NCBI GenBank assembly: GCA_034096865.1
Contig: JAWQFJ010026652.1
Span: forward strand, 1-30,000
From: Theodoxus fluviatilis
Taxonomy: Eukaryota > Mollusca > Gastropoda > Cycloneritida > Neritidae
DNA: 30,000 nucleotides
Direction of reading: 5' to 3'
Both the position numbers and the translations under genes were made by a program. Below the pieces are notes generated by a model. That model was not told where the DNA came from, did not search any database, and saw only the letters and a list, made by a program, of their open reading frames with translations. This document shows, piece by piece, positions 1 to 12,658 of the stretch. Every line of letters begins with the position of its first letter. The first letter of the stretch is position 1.

Positions 1-846
1 CATGACGGCACAGCATGCATGCTGACCCATCGATGCCGACAAAAGCGTCAATGGCACTGAAGGCAGGCTAACTCAGAAGGTCAGAGCGTGTAGCAACAAT
101 GAATTCCTATAGCTGTGGCCTAACTGATGGATGCTGCACTGCGCCATTTTCTTGTACTTCATGTGTTGCTTAAGAGCAAGCAAGTGTGCAGGGACTGAGC
201 TGAACAAATAAGCAATCAAATACACACATGAGTAGCATGTGTCCTTCATCTGCAACAACAGAAACAAAAATAATAAATATATTTTAAAAAAAGTTTCTCT
301 TGCATTATAAACCTTTTAGCAGCATGATTCAAACCTAATATTTCAATCAATATTTTTCCCAATACATTTATATCTAAAAGTTCATAACGACATGCCATGT
401 TCCACAGAAACCTTCCAGAACAAATCCATGAAAGTATTAGACATGCTCAGTGTGAATGACTAGAGTAATCGGGCCCACACAGTGAAATGGAAATCTCTAT
501 TTTTTATGGTGATGAGTGGAGAAAAAAATTCCTCTGATTTAGCCCAAGCTCGGTATGGCAAGGCAAGAGAGAAACGTGAATTGGTGGTGGATATGGGTAG
601 GAACAAAGACATCAATAAACACATCGTATGTTGGGTAGAATTGACATTGCATATGCCTTTGGGTAGTTTCGTCATGCGTCATGAAACATATTATATAAAC
701 TATAATCTTCTATCATACTGATGTTTACATCTTTCCTCTTTCGACAATTTCTTTAGCTTGTTTTTTAATAAACATTACAGAATGTTTGGCCGTGCCTTTT
801 AAGTGCTGGGCCAGAGCCTGCAGCATCCTAAGATAAAGTCCATTAT

Positions 847-1068
847 AGAAAGACAAGGCGTAATGGGCAGTAAGAGTAGGGAACTTTCACAAATTGCTGG
901 GGACGCTCTCTCTTTTCCCAGAGAAAAACGACGAAGTATCTTGGTTTACTCTCTCGGTTGAATGCCTGCTGATACACGGCCTCATATTTGGAGGAAAAGC
1001 TTGGTTTCGATAAACACGTCCGGGATTCATTTTACATTTGTTTTGTAATCGGTCCTAGATCAACTAAA
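847..1068 (+). repeat. Dispersed repeat copy A (left arm)
   Basis: This stretch aligns by eye, with small gaps and scattered substitutions, to 27718-27933 outside the palindrome. Shared blocks include TAATGGGC, AAATTGCTGG, GGCCTCATAT and GATCAACT in the same order and spacing. It has no coding frame, so it is probably a non-autonomous dispersed element or a conserved part of one. The palindrome gives it a mirrored third copy. A (CA)n microsatellite begins about 160 bp downstream. Confidence 0.75.
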
Positions 1069-1226
1069 TATTGATTATTCCGGAACACTGTACGCTTTCA
1101 AAAGCATCTCCAATGAAATACAATCAGCATTGGATGTTTCCTCTGCCATCTCTGCATTTAAATTGGGCGGTACTTAAAACTTAGCAAAAGATAATGCAAA
1201 CAGGCAAGCAACCAAACCTACACTTA

Positions 1227-1227
1227 A

Positions 1228-1286
<59 letters not shown>

Positions 1287-1336
1287 TACACACACTTACA
1301 CACACACACACACAGACACACACACACACACGCACA
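1227..1336 (+). repeat. (CA)n microsatellite, left arm
   Basis: An interrupted CA dinucleotide tract with short CG-containing interruptions, fading into scattered CA-rich sequence to about 1406. It is mirrored as (TG)n at about 13462-13571. The 181-codon histidine/threonine ORF over it is a repeat translation. Confidence 0.95.
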
Positions 1337-2139
1337 ACTTTACACTCTCATGCGCGAGTACACGTGCTCACAAACATGCACAAACGAACACACACAACAC
1401 AAACACACGTATGCATATGGACCGCTCAGACTCAAATCATTGGAGAAAGGCAAGGTGAAAATCTGCAAAGGATTCAGCAAATCAAATCTCATACACACAT
1501 CTATCCCTGCAGAGAGCGCACCACTTGCTTTTCATGCAAGTCGAGCATTTAAGAGAGGCGTCTGTTTGTTTATTAACCTTTCAGCGCTCGATTTATATTC
1601 TCGCTATCCGTGTTTCACGCCTTTGTTGTTGCCGAAACCATTCCGGAAAAGCTGTAAGTCAGGCAGAAGCAAAACATTTATGGCGACGTCGACTATCTCA
1701 ATTGACCTTTGCTCTTATGTATTTTGTCTTAAAAGGTGATAACAACCCTCCCCAATGAGTGTCTCAGAGTTGTTTACTGGTTTTTACAGCCCCATTACAT
1801 TGAAATCCTGATAGTAATTTGCCCTTTCAACCTTTACATACGCCTACGCTCACAGCCTGATGGAAGGAACTAAAAGCGGACATAGAGAGGAAATGGAGCC
1901 TGTAACAGAGGGGGTCAAAAAGTAGAAAAGCCATCAAGTTACATTGCACTTAGAGGTAAGAGCATTATACCCAACGCAAAGACACAGCACGGTGCAGATG
2001 CACTGAGGTCGTCGCGCTCCGTTTGCCATCCAGGATGTGCTATGATCAATGTCCAGAGAAAACAAGACAGGCTGCCAACAAGAGGAAATTCCTCTCCCCC
2101 CACACACTCCGTGCATTCTCGACCTTGTTGACGATTTAC

Positions 2140-2140
<1 letters not shown>

Positions 2141-2217
<77 letters not shown>

Positions 2218-2245
2218 CGGGCCGGCGGGGGGGGGGGGGGGGGGG

Positions 2246-2276
<31 letters not shown>

Positions 2277-2664
2277 ACAGGCAGGCAGGCAGACAGGCAG
2301 ACAGACAGACAAACACGCCATTAAACAGGCTCACAGACGGACAGCCAGACGGAGGGATGGACAGACGGACGGACGGACGGACGGACGGACGGACAGACGG
2401 AGGGACGGACGGACGGACGGACAGACGGAGGGACGGACGGACGGAAGAACGGACGAACGGACGAACGGAAAGACGGACGGACAGGACGGACGGACGGACA
2501 GACACACGCACACACATACACACGGACACACACACATACACACGGGCACACACACACAGAGACAGACACACACACACACAAACACACGCACGGACACACA
2601 CACAAACACAAGGACACCCCCCCCGACCGACGCACCACACACGGACACACCGACCGACTGGCAA
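2141..2664 (+). repeat. Composite microsatellite island, left arm
   Basis: Five repeat types follow each other: (GA)n at 2142-2216, an uninterrupted run of 19 G at 2227-2245, (GGCA)n at about 2246-2320, (GGAC)n at about 2356-2512, and (CA)n with GG interruptions at about 2503-2664. All frames stay open through parts of it, giving RERERE, GRQA and TDGR ORFs with no biological meaning. The G-run and GGCA units could fold as G-quadruplexes. Confidence 0.97.
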
Positions 2665-3782
2665 ACAGATATAAACAGAGAATGAGAGAAGGGAGAGTAA
2701 GAGAGAACTGAAAGAGAGAGAAGAGAGGAAAGACAGTAATCCTGTTACGACGATCGTCCGGAGACGTTGCGACCTATTTCTAAACCTGCATTTTTCCTTG
2801 CAGCCACAAATTCACATTTATCCGATCGCAGCTCCATTAAATGTTTATATCGCATTAACTGTCACTGCAATCCAACTTGAGCGCCAAAAATAATCGGTCA
2901 TGTGAAAGCCGAGAGCAGTTCCAACTAGCGTCGCATTAACTTGATGGTTTGAAGGGAGACTTTTCGCCCCCTCGAGGGCAGCGCTCGCCCACTACTGAAG
3001 GAATTTTACAGTCTGTTGCGTCTTTGCACATATCCAGTCGCTTTGAAACGGCGTTGCACTCCCCTTTGATTTCGAATTCTTGCGGAAATTACAGCCTCCA
3101 CCTCCTGAAGTCTTTTAGGTTCGGACTTGAGCTGTAAGCGCAGGGACTTTAACCAGATTTCAAACGACAGAACATTCACGTCAGGCGTGATCACTCGCCA
3201 GTCTCAAAGCGCAGGCGCTAGAATCTCACAGAAGGGGATTGGCCCAATACTGAACGTGCATGCATGCGCGCCCGCACGTCGCTCATCCTAGGTAGCAGCG
3301 TACTACAGCATTCCCTAATGAACGGTTTGCCCACGGCAGAGGGCGAAACATCAGCATTGGCTCCACCACGGGACCTCAACAACAAACCTATGAACGGGGA
3401 AGTCGCAGGCAGCGATTTACTGGAGCGATGTACCTCTCTGTGTTCAACACTTCCCTCGGGGGCATGAAGTCGTGAGGCAGCATTTGCCATGGATGGTTTC
3501 TGCCTTTGAGCATCAATGGAGCAAACGATCGGTATTTACGGGATGACAGCTGCCTCGTGTGGTCGATGTGGGAGCGATGACAGAACTTCTGCATTTGATA
3601 TAGTTTTCCATTCGCATCCAAGCCGAGTGATGGCTTTCACTTAAAATGCAGCGTGGAGACAAGGATTGTATGGGGGCCATGGTGGAGTGGGTTGAATGGG
3701 TTGGACTCTAACCACAAAAATATTTTCATGATACACTCAGCTAAATGAATGAAAATACTTAACTACAGAATCGCACTCATGC

Positions 3783-3823
3783 ATGACACACAGACACGGA
3801 CACACAGACACAAATGCACACAC

Positions 3824-3864
<41 letters not shown>

Positions 3865-3970
3865 TTCACGCACACACACACACACACACATTCACGCACA
3901 CACACACACACATATACACGCATGCATACATACATACACACACCCGCGTGCACACACACAAACAAACACG
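3783..3970 (+). repeat. (CT)n(CA)n compound microsatellite, left arm
   Basis: A CT run is followed by three CA blocks separated by two TTCACG interruptions. CT is 22 bases, and the last CA block before TATAC is 16 bases. The mirrored right-arm copy has 20 and 18. Confidence 0.95.
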
Positions 3971-4514
3971 CGAACACTTGCTCATACAATTACACACCTA
4001 TGCACCCACAAAAACATGTTTGTGCATGCAAGCAAGAGTGTTCGCTCACACGACACACATATTCATGTGCTTACGTGCCACTCAACTTTCCACTTTGCAC
4101 TCTGACCTTACCCCTGAAAGGTCTTAAGGCCAACATCCATCAGTGTGACTGTAACCTGACAGAAGCATAGCCTAAATGACCTCTCATGCATTTGCCAACG
4201 GGGGGACATGATGAGGTGATGAGCCATTTGCAATACAACAGATCTCCTGTGCGAAGGCCCTGCCCTCACAAAGACAGACAGTGCGACGCAATATGCATGG
4301 CAGGTGCTAGCGAAGTAAGTGATTCGACCCTGACTGTTGATCAGTGGCGTGTTTTCTCAAATATCACTTCCTCCCTCATCACCTCAAGCATTGTCTTCGC
4401 TATATATTCTACGTCATTGTAGAAGGATAACGAGCGGTAAAGGCAGAAGAAAGAAGAGTATAAAAGACACATGCCTTAGTGAAACATGAAGAGGACTGAA
4501 AGAGAAATATTTGC

Positions 4515-4760
4515 AGTAGGAGAAGGAGCAGGAGTAGGAGAGGAAGCAGAAAGAAGAGCAAAAGGAAGAACAAGCAGGAGAAGAAATCGAAAAAAGAAAC
4601 TGGAGTAGAAGCAAAAGCAAAAGAAAAACAGGATGAGAAACCGAAGTTAGAGGAGGGACAGGAAGAGGAACAGGAAGATGAGGAGCAGGATGGACATGAC
4701 CAGCAAGAGACTCAGAAAGGAAAGCAGACGAAAGTAGGATCAGAGCACGAAAAACAGAAC
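4515..4760 (+). repeat. Polypurine-rich tract, left arm (mirror 10038-10283)
   Basis: About 250 bases strongly biased to A and G on the plus strand, made of irregular AGGAG, AGAAG and AAGCA words rather than a clean repeat. The antisense 148-codon ORF rich in Leu, Phe and Ser (4414-4860) is a by-product. Such tracts can adopt triplex (H-DNA) structure; that is an inference. Confidence 0.8.
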
Positions 4761-4804
4761 ACGGAGCCAAACGACGAATGATCGTGTGGACGATGATGTC
4801 GAAC

Positions 4805-4833
4805 GAATGAATGAATGAATGAATGAATGAATG
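4805..4833 (+). repeat. (GAAT)n tetranucleotide repeat (mirror 9965-9993)
   Basis: About seven perfect GAAT units; the right arm has the same number of units as ATTC on the plus strand. Confidence 0.95.
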
Positions 4834-6197
4834 GAGTCGTTGTAGGCCATGTAAGGGCAATTATTACGAAACTCTCTAGAGCAAGTCAAGTCACGATTTC
4901 CCTAGTTATTCTTCTTCACGATTCGCGTAAGGAGACGAGGTGGGTCTATTCTTACCCCCAGCCCACAGGGGGGACGAAGACGTTGACGAGAGGGAAACTG
5001 CGATCGAGACTGAAGACAAGTCAGAAGACGACTGTGAGAGAGCGAGCAGAGCACGGACAGTAAGACTGAAGAGAAAACAAAACTGTAAAACGGAAGAAAT
5101 GAAAGGAGGAGGCATAAGAGAGTGAATACATTGATATCGAAACTGTTGTCTGAGGAAGATTTTGAAGTAGAACAGTTGCAGGCTGCGTGTCAGTCATTTA
5201 GACAGACCACGTATGCCACTTCGTGCTTTGCTTTTCACTGATGACGAAGGCAAGGACAAGAAAAGATACAAAAAGACAATGGCTTGACAGACAAACGCTT
5301 CAGATTTGGCCACACCATTCCTCGCTTTCCTCACATAATCTATCATTGATTAAACAAGCACTTTTCGAGTCAAAGAAAAGATGAGAGAGAGATCATTTCA
5401 TGCAAACACATGAAATAGTGTAAACGAAAATCCACGGCTGCTCCACTTAAGAATAGCGCTCCATCACCAGGATAAGTTTGGGCAATACATTAAGTTATAT
5501 ATCGCAAAAATTAACTGTCTATAGTTGTCGGACAAGTTGAACCTATAGCATTTGCTGCTGAACAAACCCATCTTCATCTGGATTCTTTAATCAGGGGATT
5601 ACGTGGCATCGGCAGAAGATTGGTCATGGGTGGCCTGTAGGCGTGTTACCGTGCATGGGAAAACTGAGTTAAAAGACTAAAATGGCAAGATGAGATTTGT
5701 CAACCACCATATCATTTATTTGTTCATGCATATTCCATACAAAGCAGCATGTTTATAGAGGAACTATTGTACAAAATCTTTACAGTGAGGTAAACATCAG
5801 GAAAACATAAGCGCGACACAGTACGCTGATGACGTTATTCAGCGTTTTCCCCCAAAACATTTTTTCGAATCTTGGCCTTGTTTCTCATGCATGGTCACGT
5901 GTGTTCAATTTGGGCGAGGCTTCGGCCTACCTCCTCGACGTTTAAACTTCGCGTAAGTAATTTAGGAGGTTTGCCAAGTGCCCGAAGTTTGAAGTAGGTT
6001 TCGGTGATCGTGTTCTTTGAAGCAAGCCCCTTGCATGCTTGGACGAAGTACACCAAGGCTGCGTCCTTATTGGTCATATAAGATCGCTCTTTCGTTTGGG
6101 AGTCGCGGAGAGTCTAGGCTTTATTTACGGCCACTTCGTATGCAACAGTCCCTGAATACAAGTTCGCTAAGTTTACTTTGCCCAATTAGAACACACC

Positions 6198-6503
6198 TTA
6201 AGGCAATGCAGAGTGCTGAGTCGTTGTCCGTGTCTCAATGTCAGACAGTCTCTTTGCTAGAGGCAGCTGCGTGCCGTAGCCACATATACAGTCTTGGCAG
6301 TGCCCTGCAAGAACCCTATATATTTCTTCAGCGGCTATTACCAGACAGAGAGGACACCTCAGAGTGTAAAGACCACAGCGTAATAAACCCCGACCTCGCA
6401 CGGCTTTATTGTAAGATCTTAGGTTTTTTAATCTATGAGCTGGGAGATAGCTGTCCAATGTTTGTCCACCCACCGACTCACTCAAAATTTTTGTTGCAAA
6501 CAA
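6198..6503 (-). other. Unassigned ORF with weak LINE zinc-knuckle resemblance (mirror 8295-8600 +)
   Basis: A 101-codon ORF in otherwise non-repetitive arm DNA. It contains the string RCPLCLVIAAEEIYRVLAGHC, read here as CPLC, then AEEI, then AGHC, resembling the Cys-rich C-terminal motif (CPLC..EE..H..C) of some non-LTR retrotransposon proteins, but with Tyr at the usual His position and no other supporting motif. It could be a retroelement remnant or chance. It is present in both arms with an identical translation. Confidence 0.25.
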
Positions 6504-6674
6504 AGTTGAAAAGTAGTGACCTCAGAGTGTTACCAAGTATTCTGAGAAGGATTTCGATGAGGTTTCACCAGGCAAGAATCACTTCTGCAAAGTGTTTACA
6601 TGTGACGGTATCTCACTCTTCAACGGCAGGGAAAGATTGGTAATGTGAGTGGTGATGGTGACGGGGAAGGCGAG

Positions 6675-6678
<4 letters not shown>

Positions 6679-6719
<41 letters not shown>
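6679..6719 (+). repeat. (GA)n microsatellite near inner arm edge (mirror 8079-8119)
   Basis: A perfect 41-base GA run, with the same length in both arms. A C9 run next to a CT run follows at about 6794-6815 and is mirrored with equal length. Confidence 0.95.
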
Positions 6720-6721
<2 letters not shown>

Positions 6722-6954
6722 AGGTGTTCTGCAACTCATCTCGCTGGGCCTCTTCCTCTCACTGACAGCAGTGCTTAATGCAAGATATCACTGCCCCCCC
6801 CCTCTCTCTCTCTCTTTCGTATGTGTGAACGTGCTTATGTGTGTCATTACATGTTGAGGTGTTTTCGTATATGTGTGCATACATGTGATGCGCACTTGTG
6901 TGCAGATATGCGTGTGCGTGCGTGTGTGTGTATAATAATAGTTTATGTGTGTGC

Positions 6955-6998
6955 AGAAGAGAGGGAGAGATAGAGAGAGAGAGGGAGAGAGAGAGAGA

Positions 6999-7041
<43 letters not shown>

Positions 7042-7114
7042 GGATGGTGATAATGTGGGAGAGAGAGAGAGAAGAGAGAGAGAAAAAGAGAGAGAGATGG
7101 GTGGGTGGGTAGTG

Positions 7115-7157
<43 letters not shown>

Positions 7158-7178
7158 CGAACGAACGAACGAACGAAA
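6955..7178 (+). repeat. (GA)n purine tract in palindrome spacer
   Basis: An almost pure purine tract of GA and GGGA units with one GGTGGGTGGGTAG interruption, ending in (GAAC)n at 7151-7178. It lies wholly in the unpaired spacer. Confidence 0.93.
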
Positions 7179-7189
7179 CGTTTATCGTT

Positions 7190-7890
7190 TTATCTCTTCT
7201 ACTGCTTTCCTTTCTCAGCTTCCGGACCTACCACCCCTTTTCGTCCCTCCATTTTCTCCTTTCCTTCATCCTTTCCTCTCCCCCCTCCTTTCCCCCGCAA
7301 CGACTCCGTTCCTTTTCCGTAGAGACGAGCTTTATCTCCAACCTTTCCCACCCGACCCCCCCCATTTTCACTACCCACCATTAGCATTTGGACTTATCCC
7401 CTTATCGCCACATTCCGTTGATAAGAATTCGTGTCAGTTAACACGTTGAGTGTACGTTCTCTTCACGTGCTGTCCTATGTCTCTTCACTCTTTTCCTCCC
7501 CCCACCCACCCCTCACGCCTCTCACTCCTACAGTCCACTACATACAGGATCACCATCTCTACGGCTATTTTCCCTGTCTTCACAGTCTAACCACTTTATA
7601 TATACTGTCTCCATACACGATGATGTATTCCTCCATGAGCATTCCCCCTTTCCCCCTTCTTCTCCTCATGTCACCAACTCCCACTTACCTCTCTTTCCCT
7701 CCTCCACTCATATCTCATCATCTCCTCTCTCCTCCTGTCCCTACACTCTCTCTATGTCCTGATGTCCCCACTCTCTCTCCTTATATCGTCTCCACTCCAT
7801 CTCGTTTACTCGTACCCACACACCCCCCACCCCCACTACACAACCGTATTGTATCCAGACTCACTACACACGAAACGCACTTATAGTCCA
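7190..7890 (+). repeat. Pyrimidine-rich tract in palindrome spacer
   Basis: About 700 bases dominated by C and T with runs such as CCCCCC and CTCTCTC, not a clean tandem repeat. The ORFs rich in Pro, Ser and Leu here reflect composition. The GA tract just upstream could pair with parts of it. Confidence 0.75.
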
Positions 7891-8076
7891 TTACCGCCAC
7901 AAGTGCGCATCACATGTATGCACACATATACGCAAACACCTCAACATGCAATGACACACATAAGCACGTTCACACATACGAAAGAGAGAGAGAGAGGGGG
8001 GGGGCAGTGATATCTTGCATTAAGCACTGCTGTCAGTGAGAGGAAGAGGCCCAGCGAGATGAGTTGCAGAACACCT

Positions 8077-8123
<47 letters not shown>

Positions 8124-10827
8124 CTCGCCTTCCCCGTCACCATCACCACTCACATTACCAATCTTTCCCTGCCGTTGAAGAGTGAGATACCGTCACATGT
8201 AAACACTTTGCAGAAGTGATTCTTGCCTGGTGAAACCTCATCGAAATCCTTCTCAGAATACTTGGTAACACTCTGAGGTCACTACTTTTCAACTTTGTTT
8301 GCAACAAAAATTTTGAGTGAGTCGGTGGGTGGACAAACATTGGACAGCTATCTCCCAGCTCATAGATTAAAAAACCTAAGATCTTACAATAAAGCCGTGC
8401 GAGGTCGGGGTTTATTACGCTGTGGTCTTTACACTCTGAGGTGTCCTCTCTGTCTGGTAATAGCCGCTGAAGAAATATATAGGGTTCTTGCAGGGCACTG
8501 CCAAGACTGTATATGTGGCTACGGCACGCAGCTGCCTCTAGCAAAGAGACTGTCTGACATTGAGACACGGACAACGACTCAGCACTCTGCATTGCCTTAA
8601 GGTGTGTTCTAATTGGGCAAAGTAAACTTAGCGAACTTGTATTCAGGGACTGTTGCATACGAAGTGGCCGTAAATAAAGCCTAGACTCTCCGCGACTCCC
8701 AAACGAAAGAGCGATCTTATATGACCAATAAGGACGCAGCCTTGGTGTACTTCGTCCAAGCATGCAAGGGGCTTGCTTCAAAGAACACGATCACCGAAAC
8801 CTACTTCAAACTTCGGGCACTTGGCAAACCTCCTAAATTACTTACGCGAAGTTTAAACGTCGAGGAGGTAGGCCGAAGCCTCGCCCAAATTGAACACACG
8901 TGACCATGCATGAGAAACAAGGCCAAGATTCGAAAAAATGTTTTGGGGGAAAACGCTGAATAACGTCATCAGCGTACTGTGTCGCGCTTATGTTTTCCTG
9001 ATGTTTACCTCACTGTAAAGATTTTGTACAATAGTTCCTCTATAAACATGCTGCTTTGTATGGAATATGCATGAACAAATAAATGATATGGTGGTTGACA
9101 AATCTCATCTTGCCATTTTAGTCTTTTAACTCAGTTTTCCCATGCACGGTAACACGCCTACAGGCCACCCATGACCAATCTTCTGCCGATGCCACGTAAT
9201 CCCCTGATTAAAGAATCCAGATGAAGATGGGTTTGTTCAGCAGCAAATGCTATAGGTTCAACTTGTCCGACAACTATAGACAGTTAATTTTTGCGATATA
9301 TAACTTAATGTATTGCCCAAACTTATCCTGGTGATGGAGCGCTATTCTTAAGTGGAGCAGCCGTGGATTTTCGTTTACACTATTTCATGTGTTTGCATGA
9401 AATGATCTCTCTCTCATCTTTTCTTTGACTCGAAAAGTGCTTGTTTAATCAATGATAGATTATGTGAGGAAAGCGAGGAATGGTGTGGCCAAATCTGAAG
9501 CGTTTGTCTGTCAAGCCATTGTCTTTTTGTATCTTTTCTTGTCCTTGCCTTCGTCATCAGTGAAAAGCAAAGCACGAAGTGGCATACGTGGTCTGTCTAA
9601 ATGACTGACACGCAGCCTGCAACTGTTCTACTTCAAAATCTTCCTCAGACAACAGTTTCGATATCAATGTATTCACTCTCTTATGCCTCCTCCTTTCATT
9701 TCTTCCGTTTTACAGTTTTGTTTTCTCTTCAGTCTTACTGTCCGTGCTCTGCTCGCTCTCTCACAGTCGTCTTCTGACTTGTCTTCAGTCTCGATCGCAG
9801 TTTCCCTCTCGTCAACGTCTTCGTCCCCCCTGTGGGCTGGGGGTAAGAATAGACCCACCTCGTCTCCTTACGCGAATCGTGAAGAAGAATAACTAGGGAA
9901 ATCGTGACTTGACTTGCTCTAGAGAGTTTCGTAATAATTGCCCTTACATGGCCTACAACGACTCCATTCATTCATTCATTCATTCATTCATTCGTTCGAC
10001 ATCATCGTCCACACGATCATTCGTCGTTTGGCTCCGTGTTCTGTTTTTCGTGCTCTGATCCTACTTTCGTCTGCTTTCCTTTCTGAGTCTCTTGCTGGTC
10101 ATGTCCATCCTGCTCCTCATCTTCCTGTTCCTCTTCCTGTCCCTCCTCTAACTTCGGTTTCTCATCCTGTTTTTCTTTTGCTTTTGCTTCTACTCCAGTT
10201 TCTTTTTTCGATTTCTTCTCCTGCTTGTTCTTCCTTTTGCTCTTCTTTCTGCTTCCTCTCCTACTCCTGCTCCTTCTCCTACTGCAAATATTTCTCTTTC
10301 AGTCCTCTTCATGTTTCACTAAGGCATGTGTCTTTTATACTCTTCTTTCTTCTGCCTTTACCGCTCGTTATCCTTCTACAATGACGTAGAATATATAGCG
10401 AAGACAATGCTTGAGGTGATGAGGGAGGAAGTGATATTTGAGAAAACACGCCACTGATCAACAGTCAGGGTCGAATCACTTACTTCGCTAGCACCTGCCA
10501 TGCATATTGCGTCGCACTGTCTGTCTTTGTGAGGGCAGGGCCTTCGCACAGGAGATCTGTTGTATTGCAAATGGCTCATCACCTCATCATGTCCCCCCGT
10601 TGGCAAATGCATGAGAGGTCATTTAGGCTATGCTTCTGTCAGGTTACAGTCACACTGATGGATGTTGGCCTTAAGACCTTTCAGGGGTAAGGTCAGAGTG
10701 CAAAGTGGAAAGTTGAGTGGCACGTAAGCACATGAATATGTGTGTCGTGTGAGCGAACACTCTTGCTTGCATGCACAAACATGTTTTTGTGGGTGCATAG
10801 GTGTGTAATTGTATGAGCAAGTGTTCG

Positions 10828-10935
10828 CGTGTTTGTTTGTGTGTGTGCACGCGGGTGTGTGTATGTATGTATGCATGCGTGTATATGTGTGTGTGTGTGT
10901 GTGCGTGAATGTGTGTGTGTGTGTGTGTGCGTGAA

Positions 10936-10975
<40 letters not shown>

Positions 10976-11015
10976 TGTGTGCATTTGTGTCTGTGTGTCC
11001 GTGTCTGTGTGTCAT
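10828..11015 (-). repeat. (CT)n(CA)n compound microsatellite, right arm mirror
   Basis: Same architecture as 3783-3970 on the opposite strand, with both interruptions kept. The GA run at 10956-10975 is 2 bases shorter and the TG run at 10886-10903 is 2 bases longer than in the left arm, so total length is unchanged. Confidence 0.95.
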
Positions 11016-12133
11016 GCATGAGTGCGATTCTGTAGTTAAGTATTTTCATTCATTTAGCTGAGTGTATCATGAAAATATTTTTGTGGTTAGAGTCCAACCC
11101 ATTCAACCCACTCCACCATGGCCCCCATACAATCCTTGTCTCCACGCTGCATTTTAAGTGAAAGCCATCACTCGGCTTGGATGCGAATGGAAAACTATAT
11201 CAAATGCAGAAGTTCTGTCATCGCTCCCACATCGACCACACGAGGCAGCTGTCATCCCGTAAATACCGATCGTTTGCTCCATTGATGCTCAAAGGCAGAA
11301 ACCATCCATGGCAAATGCTGCCTCACGACTTCATGCCCCCGAGGGAAGTGTTGAACACAGAGAGGTACATCGCTCCAGTAAATCGCTGCCTGCGACTTCC
11401 CCGTTCATAGGTTTGTTGTTGAGGTCCCGTGGTGGAGCCAATGCTGATGTTTCGCCCTCTGCCGTGGGCAAACCGTTCATTAGGGAATGCTGTAGTACGC
11501 TGCTACCTAGGATGAGCGACGTGCGGGCGCGCATGCATGCACGTTCAGTATTGGGCCAATCCCCTTCTGTGAGATTCTAGCGCCTGCGCTTTGAGACTGG
11601 CGAGTGATCACGCCTGACGTGAATGTTCTGTCGTTTGAAATCTGGTTAAAGTCCCTGCGCTTACAGCTCAAGTCCGAACCTAAAAGACTTCAGGAGGTGG
11701 AGGCTGTAATTTCCGCAAGAATTCGAAATCAAAGGGGAGTGCAACGCCGTTTCAAAGCGACTGGATATGTGCAAAGACGCAACAGACTGTAAAATTCCTT
11801 CAGTAGTGGGCGAGCGCTGCCCTCGAGGGGGCGAAAAGTCTCCCTTCAAACCATCAAGTTAATGCGACGCTAGTTGGAACTGCTCTCGGCTTTCACATGA
11901 CCGATTATTTTTGGCGCTCAAGTTGGATTGCAGTGACAGTTAATGCGATATAAACATTTAATGGAGCTGCGATCGGATAAATGTGAATTTGTGGCTGCAA
12001 GGAAAAATGCAGGTTTAGAAATAGGTCGCAACGTCTCCGGACGATCGTCGTAACAGGATTACTGTCTTTCCTCTCTTCTCTCTCTTTCAGTTCTCTCTTA
12101 CTCTCCCTTCTCTCATTCTCTGTTTATATCTGT

Positions 12134-12521
12134 TTGCCAGTCGGTCGGTGTGTCCGTGTGTGGTGCGTCGGTCGGGGGGGGTGTCCTTGTGTTTGTGTGT
12201 GTGTCCGTGCGTGTGTTTGTGTGTGTGTGTGTCTGTCTCTGTGTGTGTGTGCCCGTGTGTATGTGTGTGTGTCCGTGTGTATGTGTGTGCGTGTGTCTGT
12301 CCGTCCGTCCGTCCTGTCCGTCCGTCTTTCCGTTCGTCCGTTCGTCCGTTCTTCCGTCCGTCCGTCCCTCCGTCTGTCCGTCCGTCCGTCCGTCCCTCCG
12401 TCTGTCCGTCCGTCCGTCCGTCCGTCCGTCCGTCTGTCCATCCCTCCGTCTGGCTGTCCGTCTGTGAGCCTGTTTAATGGCGTGTTTGTCTGTCTGTCTG
12501 CCTGTCTGCCTGCCTGCCTGT

Positions 12522-12552
<31 letters not shown>

Positions 12553-12580
12553 CCCCCCCACCCCCACCCCCGCCGGCCCG

Positions 12581-12657
<77 letters not shown>
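12134..12657 (-). repeat. Composite microsatellite island, right arm mirror
   Basis: This is the mirror of 2141-2664. The C-run at 12553-12571 has the same 19-base length as its partner but is interrupted by A at 12560 and 12566, where the left arm is pure G on the opposite strand. Long ORFs here (241, 220 and 147 codons) are repeat translations. Confidence 0.97.

Positions 12658-12658
<1 letters not shown>

Larger units (their letters stand above)
1..6900. repeat. Left arm of giant inverted repeat (palindrome)
   Basis: Every stretch compared here reads as the reverse complement of the segment ending at 14797, with position i pairing with 14798-i. The pairing was checked at the outer end (CATGACGGCACAGC at 1 against its complement ending at 14797), through many mid-arm stretches, and at the inner edge, where GCACTTGTG at 6892-6900 is the last matching block. 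The arm is still matching at position 1, so its true outer end lies outside the window. It carries CA, GA, GGCA and GGAC microsatellites and a purine tract. No intact gene is recognised in it. Differences from the right arm are listed in the findings. Confidence 0.98.
6901..7897. other. Unpaired spacer at the palindrome centre
   Basis: Homology between the arms stops abruptly at 6900/7898, and the 997 bases between are not reverse complements of each other. The spacer opens with a short GT-rich stretch, then a purine (GA)n tract, then about 700 bases of pyrimidine-rich DNA. Its geometric centre is position 7399. There is no convincing gene: the ORFs of 114-151 codons inside it are translations of CT-rich, low-complexity DNA. 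Confidence 0.95.

Noticed and set aside
1939..2685. Long ORFs (up to 241 codons) on both strands with RERERE, TDGRTDGR, VRPSVRPS and THTHTH repeats, and their mirrors at 12113-12859
   Set aside because: They are direct translations of GA, GGAC, GGCA and CA microsatellites, occur in several frames at once, and lack any non-repeat domain.
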